NCBI GenBank assembly: GCA_027484495.1
Contig: JAIXSW010000508.1
Coordinates: 1-19,763 of the forward strand
From: Gammaproteobacteria bacterium
GTDB taxonomy: Bacteria; Pseudomonadota; Gammaproteobacteria; Enterobacterales; Alteromonadaceae
Length of the DNA: 19,763 nucleotides
Direction of reading: 5' to 3'
In this document: in pieces, positions 16,411-19,763 of the stretch
Numbering within the stretch: position 1 is the first letter of the stretch
Layout: every line of letters begins with the position of its first letter
The notes under the pieces: model-generated
Databases searched by the model: none
What the model was told of the DNA's origin: nothing
The model's input: the letters and a program-made list of their open reading frames with translations, nothing else
Translations under genes and position numbers: made by a program

Positions 16411-17169
16411 ATGCAGTTCTGCCTCGGTTTGCAGCACTTCCAGCTGCGGCCGGGCAAAGAAATATCCCTGGAACCAGTCAATACCCTGCGCAGCCAGATA
16501 AGTCAGCTCCGCCGCAGTCTCAACCCCTTCTGCCAGCACTTTGCAGCCTAATAGCGCACATTGTGTGAGGATCTGCTGCAATCTTTGTTGTTTTTCAGTG
16601 GATTGATCAATATCGCGGATCAACGCCATATCGAGTTTCAGCACACGCGGTTTCAGTGAATGTAACCAGTCTTCATGAGCAAAGCCGGCACCAAAATCAT
16701 CGATGGCAGTGATAAAACCGCGTGCGGCATAACTCTGGAAGATCTTCAGCAAATGACTGTGGCTGAGGATTTGCTCGCCTTCCGTCACTTCAAACATGAT
16801 GTTACGGATATCAAAGCCATACAAGTCAGCCGCCTCTATCGTGGCGCGGATGCAGGTCTCGGGGTTATACACCGCATTGGGCATAAAATTGATACTGAGC
16901 AATTTGTTCAACCCCAGCCGGGTCGCAGTTTCAATCGCTTTGACCCGGCAGGCCTGGTCAAAATAGTACTTATTGTGTTCGTTAATCCGCGCCAGCACCG
17001 TTGCCGCACCTTCGCCCTGACTACCCCGCACCAGTGCTTCGTACCCGACAATCGACTGACTTGACCACTCGATAATTGGCTGAAACGCCATGCGGATCTC
17101 AAAACCAAGGTCAGCGCCACTTAAACAATCGTGGCAGCTTTGTTGTTGAATCTGTGGCGGAAACTGCAT
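16396..17169 (-). CDS. Stand-alone EAL-domain cyclic-di-GMP phosphodiesterase
   Basis: The 257-residue cytosolic protein is almost entirely one EAL domain, which hydrolyses c-di-GMP to pGpG. Catalytic and metal-binding residues are all present: Glu44 in YEALVRG, Asn94 in SINFMPNA, Glu127 in FEVTEG, Asp157-Asp158 in IDDFGAG, Lys178, Glu214 and Glu217 in AEGVETAAEL, and Gln234 in FQGYFFARP. Activity is therefore expected. A short N-terminal extension carries a CHDC (CxxC) motif at 12-15, which could be redox- or metal-sensitive (inference). ATG 17169 has AGGAG 9 nt upstream and is preferred over a TTG at 17190. Its first 59 bases overlap the end of the antiporter gene in another frame, so the two are probably co-transcribed. 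Confidence 0.93.
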   Translation of the reverse strand: MQFPPQIQQQSCHDCLSGADLGFEIRMAFQPIIEWSSQSIVGYEALVRGSQGEGAATVLARINEHNKYYFDQACRVKAIETATRLGLNKLLSINFMPNAVYNPETCIRATIEAADLYGFDIRNIMFEVTEGEQILSHSHLLKIFQSYAARGFITAIDDFGAGFAHEDWLHSLKPRVLKLDMALIRDIDQSTEKQQRLQQILTQCALLGCKVLAEGVETAAELTYLAAQGIDWFQGYFFARPQLEVLQTEAELHCWQN

Positions 17170-18532
17170 CTTTATTGGCTCCTGCTTCAACGGCCGACTG
17201 TGGAATCATAGCAGGAACAACAGGCGGCTCCACCTGTTGTTTCAGCGGATCAGACCAATGCCATTTTACTAGGACCGTCGGGGATATTTCCTGCCAGCTA
17301 TCCGGTTGGCTCAAGCGGATCACTGGTTTATCCTCAGCATGGGCTAAACCGGCTTCACCGGCAAACCGAAAGGCAAAAGCTGCCAGCGGTGGCCCGATGG
17401 TTTCGAACAATGTCACAGCGCCTAACACGATGGCGCTGATCGCAGTGGCATGTTCTGCACTCAGGCCACTGCTGGTTTGTGCCAGACCTATCGCCAGTCC
17501 GGCCATTGGTACCAGCAACATGCCGGTGCTGACGCTGGTCCGCGCCCGTTGGCGCTGCATGCTACCGGCCAGCCACAGCATCAGAATTTTAGCGACAGAT
17601 CGCACCAATACCAATGACACTATCACCACACCAAATTGCCACAGCGCACTGAGCTGCAATTTAGCGCCGGCAAATACAAATAACACGATGAAAAACAGCT
17701 CAAAAGCCGCACCGAAATTCAGTTCGGATACCAGCGGCCCGCGCTCCAGACTGCGCACTGTGATACCAATCAACAACGGCGCAAACAGTGCCGATAACTG
17801 CAGCTGTTGCGCCAATGCCAGCGTCAGCATCAGACTGCCAATCACCAGCGCCATTTTGTATTGCTGTGCTTTTTGCGTGCGCAGACAAAGCAAATGTAGC
17901 AGGCTGCCAACCGATATTCCCAGCAGCGCAGAACCGAACAGCAAGTACAGCGGCTGCAAAATGACCTGACCCAGTCCGGCATGCTGGTCGAATAACAACG
18001 CCGGGATCACTGCAGCGAACACCAAAAAAGACCAACAGTTATTCAGTGCCACCAGCGTTTTGGCCGTTTCGGTGACCGGGCCTTTTGCCCCGGTCTCGTG
18101 AGCGACGTGCAGCAACACTGCCGGGGAAGAGGAAATCAGCATGGCGCTAATCAGCGCAGACAACACCACACTGAAATCGAGCCAGTGCAACACAACAAAA
18201 CAGGCAATAAAAGTGACACTGGCTTCAGCCAGCGAGGTCAGCACCAACGCCGGATGCTGACGGATAAAGCGTAAATCCAGTGAAGTGCCGAGCCGGTATA
18301 AAATCAATGCCAGCGCGATATCAACTAAAATGCGTGCGTCCAGCAGCGTTTGTTTGTCCAGCAAACCAAGACCACTGGGCCCGATCAAAAAACCCACCAC
18401 CATAAAACCGGTGATGCTGGGTACCCAACGCGTCAGATGCGCCAGATATCCCCCTAAAGCCCCCACCAGCAGTAACAAAGCAAATGCCAGCAAAGGGCTG
18501 AAAGTGAAGGCCGTGGTCGGTAAAAAATCCAT
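17111..18532 (-). CDS. CPA-family cation:proton antiporter (Na+/H+ exchanger domain)
   Basis: This 473-residue inner-membrane protein has about 12 hydrophobic segments in residues 10-395. Family features include the opening LLLVGALGGYLAHLTRWVPSITGFMVVGFLIGPSGLG, the LILYRLGTSLDL segment (about 76-87), and ISSSPAVLLHVAHE (about 133-146). Where related antiporters carry an ion-binding Asn-Asp or Asp-Asp pair, this one appears to have Asn164-Asn165 (LVALNNCW). A hydrophilic tail of about 75 residues (about 396-473) has no recognisable RCK/TrkA domain. ATG 18532 has GGAG 7 nt upstream and is preferred over a TTG at 18553. Ion selectivity cannot be read from sequence. The 3' end overlaps the EAL gene by 59 bases. 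Confidence 0.85.
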   Translation of the reverse strand: MDFLPTTAFTFSPLLAFALLLLVGALGGYLAHLTRWVPSITGFMVVGFLIGPSGLGLLDKQTLLDARILVDIALALILYRLGTSLDLRFIRQHPALVLTSLAEASVTFIACFVVLHWLDFSVVLSALISAMLISSSPAVLLHVAHETGAKGPVTETAKTLVALNNCWSFLVFAAVIPALLFDQHAGLGQVILQPLYLLFGSALLGISVGSLLHLLCLRTQKAQQYKMALVIGSLMLTLALAQQLQLSALFAPLLIGITVRSLERGPLVSELNFGAAFELFFIVLFVFAGAKLQLSALWQFGVVIVSLVLVRSVAKILMLWLAGSMQRQRARTSVSTGMLLVPMAGLAIGLAQTSSGLSAEHATAISAIVLGAVTLFETIGPPLAAFAFRFAGEAGLAHAEDKPVIRLSQPDSWQEISPTVLVKWHWSDPLKQQVEPPVVPAMIPQSAVEAGANKDAVSATDSTTKLPRLFKWR

Positions 18533-18597
18533 CGATGCACTCCGCAACCGCAAAAAGGGTAAGACTGAGTCTGATCGAATAGTTCAGCGCTAGCGAG

Positions 18598-19395
18598 TTA
18601 ACGCGGGCAAAAACTCAGTTGAAATGCTGGTTCATCGCCAAATTGCCAACGGATGTCAGCGCCAAAAGGCAAATCCAATACTCCGGCAAAAGAACCGGTG
18701 ATCAGCACCTGACCAGCCCGCAGCGCTATCCCTTGCGACCGTAAAAAATTCACCAGCCATGGCAATGGTGCGCGCGGATTGTCATTTGGGTGGCGCGCGG
18801 CATGGATCACTGACGCCTCGCCAGACTGCGTCAGCGTCAATGCAAAACTGGCCTGCTCCGGGCCGTTGAGCACAGGCCCAAGCCAAAGCCCTTGATTAAA
18901 CAAACCATCAGCCAGCTGATCCGGATAGACCGCACCTGCATCCGGCTGATACCGGCTTTGGATCAGCTCCAGCGCGAGATGCGGCGTGCCGATCAGCGCA
19001 AACACATCCGCATCACTTAATGTCTGATCACCCGGTAACAGATCCGCCAGCACTGGATAAGCATATTCCGGTTCAACCCGGGCCAGGCCGGCGCCAGATG
19101 GCCACAGTGCACATTGCGTCCCTTGCTGCAGCTCGTTTTGATACAAAGGACCCAGCACGATTTTCAACTGACCATTGGCATCGACCGACGGCAAACCACA
19201 TTTCCAGCCAATCACAGCGCTGTATTGCGTCGCGACCTGTAATTGCACGGCCAGTGCGTCAGCCAGTAACAGCGGTCGGTACTGATCGGCCAACAGACCG
19301 GCGGGCTGGCCAATCTGGCGTCTTTGCAGCAGTTGCTGTGCTGCAGCGTCGATTTGATCGGCAGAAAAATTGGGGGTGAGTGGCGACACAGGCAT
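18598..19395 (-). CDS. 2-keto-4-pentenoate hydratase-like protein (fumarylacetoacetate hydrolase superfamily)
   Basis: The 265-residue cytosolic protein resembles MhpD/DmpE-type hydratases, which add water to 2-hydroxypenta-2,4-dienoate in aromatic ring-cleavage pathways. Visible features are VIGWKCGLPS (61-70), the metal-binding RVEPEYAYPV (Glu108, Glu110) with LALELIQSRY (Glu143), and GQVLITGSFAGVLDLPFGADI (228-248) near the C-terminus. The length is normal. GGAG about 9 nt upstream supports ATG 19395. No other meta-cleavage gene is nearby, so the physiological substrate is uncertain; a related decarboxylase or hydrolase of the superfamily is possible. The antiporter gene follows after 65 bases on the same strand, so co-transcription is possible but not shown. 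Confidence 0.85.
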   Translation of the reverse strand: MPVSPLTPNFSADQIDAAAQQLLQRRQIGQPAGLLADQYRPLLLADALAVQLQVATQYSAVIGWKCGLPSVDANGQLKIVLGPLYQNELQQGTQCALWPSGAGLARVEPEYAYPVLADLLPGDQTLSDADVFALIGTPHLALELIQSRYQPDAGAVYPDQLADGLFNQGLWLGPVLNGPEQASFALTLTQSGEASVIHAARHPNDNPRAPLPWLVNFLRSQGIALRAGQVLITGSFAGVLDLPFGADIRWQFGDEPAFQLSFCPR

Positions 19396-19441
19396 AACAC
19401 AAGGCTCCGGCTTTTGCTGAAATCAGAAGGACACAACCAGC

Positions 19442-19471
19442 ACTATAACGGCGGAGCAGAACAGACAACAA
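19442..19471 (-). promoter_or_regulatory. Possible sigma-70 promoter of the hydratase gene
   Basis: On the - strand, TTGTTG (19466-19471) is followed after 18 bases by TATAGT (19442-19447), about 46 bases before the ATG at 19395. The -10 element is good and the -35 moderate. It lies between the tRNA and the hydratase gene. Confidence 0.35.
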
Positions 19472-19485
19472 GCATACAGATGCAG

Positions 19486-19559
19486 TGGAGCGGGCGATGG
19501 GAATCGAACCCACGGCACCAGCTTGGGAAGCTGGGGTATTACCATTATACGACGCCCGC
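19486..19559 (-). tRNA. tRNA-Gly(CCC)
   Basis: A complete 74-base cloverleaf including an encoded 3' CCA (19486-19488). The acceptor stem is GCGGGCG/CGCCCGC, and the D stem is GTAT/ATAC. The anticodon stem CCAGC/GCTGG has loop TTCCCAA, giving anticodon CCC at 19527-19525. The T arm is GTGGG-TTCGATT-CCCAT. The anticodon reads GGG glycine codons, and the sequence resembles E. coli glyU. Confidence 0.97.
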
Positions 19560-19577
19560 ATTTTGAGATGCCGGCGC

Positions 19578-19606
19578 AGTGTGGCAAAAATGCCGGCGTA
19601 GTTCAA
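19578..19606 (-). promoter_or_regulatory. Possible promoter of the glycine tRNA
   Basis: On the - strand, TTGAAC (19601-19606) and CACACT (19578-19583) are 17 bases apart, about 19 bases before the mature 5' end. A GC-rich GCGCCGGC discriminator follows, as is common for stable-RNA promoters. The -10 matches the consensus poorly. Confidence 0.35.
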
Positions 19607-19690
19607 GTGCTTGCGTATGGCAGTACGTGATGCGCCTGCCAACTGACGAGAAATCCAGCGTTTGGTTGCGCGCAAGGTGAGCGCCATAAT

Positions 19691-19716
19691 AAAAAAAGGC
19701 CGGGAGTTCCCGGCCT
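19691..19716 (-). terminator. Rho-independent terminator of a gene entering from the right edge
   Basis: Stem AGGCCGGGA (19697-19705) pairs with TCCCGGCCT (19708-19716); a realistic loop is AGTT. On the - strand it is followed by seven T residues (19697-19691). It would stop transcription coming from beyond the right edge before the tRNA. Confidence 0.85.
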
Positions 19717-19735
19717 GTGAAGAGTTGCCTGCCTG

Positions 19736-19763
19736 TTATTGTCTGGCAAAGCCAGCGATTAAA
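19736..19763 (-). CDS. Possible C-terminal end of a gene running off the right edge
   Basis: One - strand frame reads ...LIAGFARQ followed by TAA (19738-19736), 19 bases before the terminator at 19691-19716. The spacing is right for a gene end, but only about nine codons are inside the window, so neither the frame nor the product can be confirmed. Confidence 0.3.

Noticed and set aside
17076..17969. + strand open frame of 297 codons across the antiporter gene
   Set aside because: It is antisense to the antiporter membrane segments; the Ser/Thr/Asn-rich translation is typical of reversed hydrophobic codons.
19486..19559. Reading the tRNA as Gly(UCC)
   Set aside because: The seven-base anticodon loop is TTCCCAA between CCAGC and GCTGG, so positions 34-36 are CCC.
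1..19763. Mobile elements, prophage genes or CRISPR arrays
   Set aside because: No transposase, integrase or phage protein was recognised and no regularly spaced direct repeats were seen.

Overview
The window looks like the chromosome of a gammaproteobacterium, most likely an alteromonad close to Rheinheimera or Alishewanella. The reasons are the moderate-to-high GC, the style of the TonB receptor, a full-length phosphoenolpyruvate carboxylase, a 7TM-DISM sensor kinase, a DUF5610 protein, and a glycine tRNA resembling enterobacterial glyU. The genus is an inference from gene content. No insertion sequence, phage gene, CRISPR array or rRNA was found.

Layout. Positions 1-256 are a non-coding leader with several inverted repeats, followed by a TonB-dependent receptor (257-2494, +) and a bidirectional terminator (2533-2562). 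Positions 2590-10109 (-) hold five tightly packed genes. In transcription order they are a 7TM-DISM sensor histidine kinase, a protein resembling cyanobacterial acyl-ACP reductase, an MMPL/RND-type lipid exporter, a LolA-like periplasmic protein and a putative outer-membrane beta-barrel. The last four are joined by 1-base overlaps or a 1-base gap. A NarL-type response regulator runs divergently (10108-10743, +), and its start codon overlaps that of the kinase. Next on the + strand come an SGNH-hydrolase-like lipoprotein, a small four-cysteine secreted protein, and a DUF5610 protein preceded by a perfect sigma-28 -10 octamer. On the - strand follow a DCC-family thiol protein, ppc with its own terminator, an EAL-domain phosphodiesterase overlapping the end of a CPA-family antiporter gene, a 2-keto-4-pentenoate hydratase-like gene, tRNA-Gly(CCC), and a terminator followed by the probable tail of another gene.

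Main interpretation. The kinase/regulator pair plus reductase, exporter, periplasmic carrier and outer-membrane protein reads as one regulated envelope-lipid system. A fatty-acyl-ACP-derived product (aldehyde, alcohol or a derivative) would be made in the cytosol and moved through inner membrane, periplasm and outer membrane. The family assignments rest on motifs visible in the proteins. The joint pathway is an inference and I know of no described system with exactly this composition. Other points worth checking are a hairpin that would hide the ribosome-binding site of the reductase gene, an Asn-Asn pair where the antiporter family usually has Asn-Asp or Asp-Asp, and the leader in front of the TonB receptor.

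No stretch longer than about 300 bases lacks a gene. The longest gaps are 1-256, 16145-16395 and 11678-11846.
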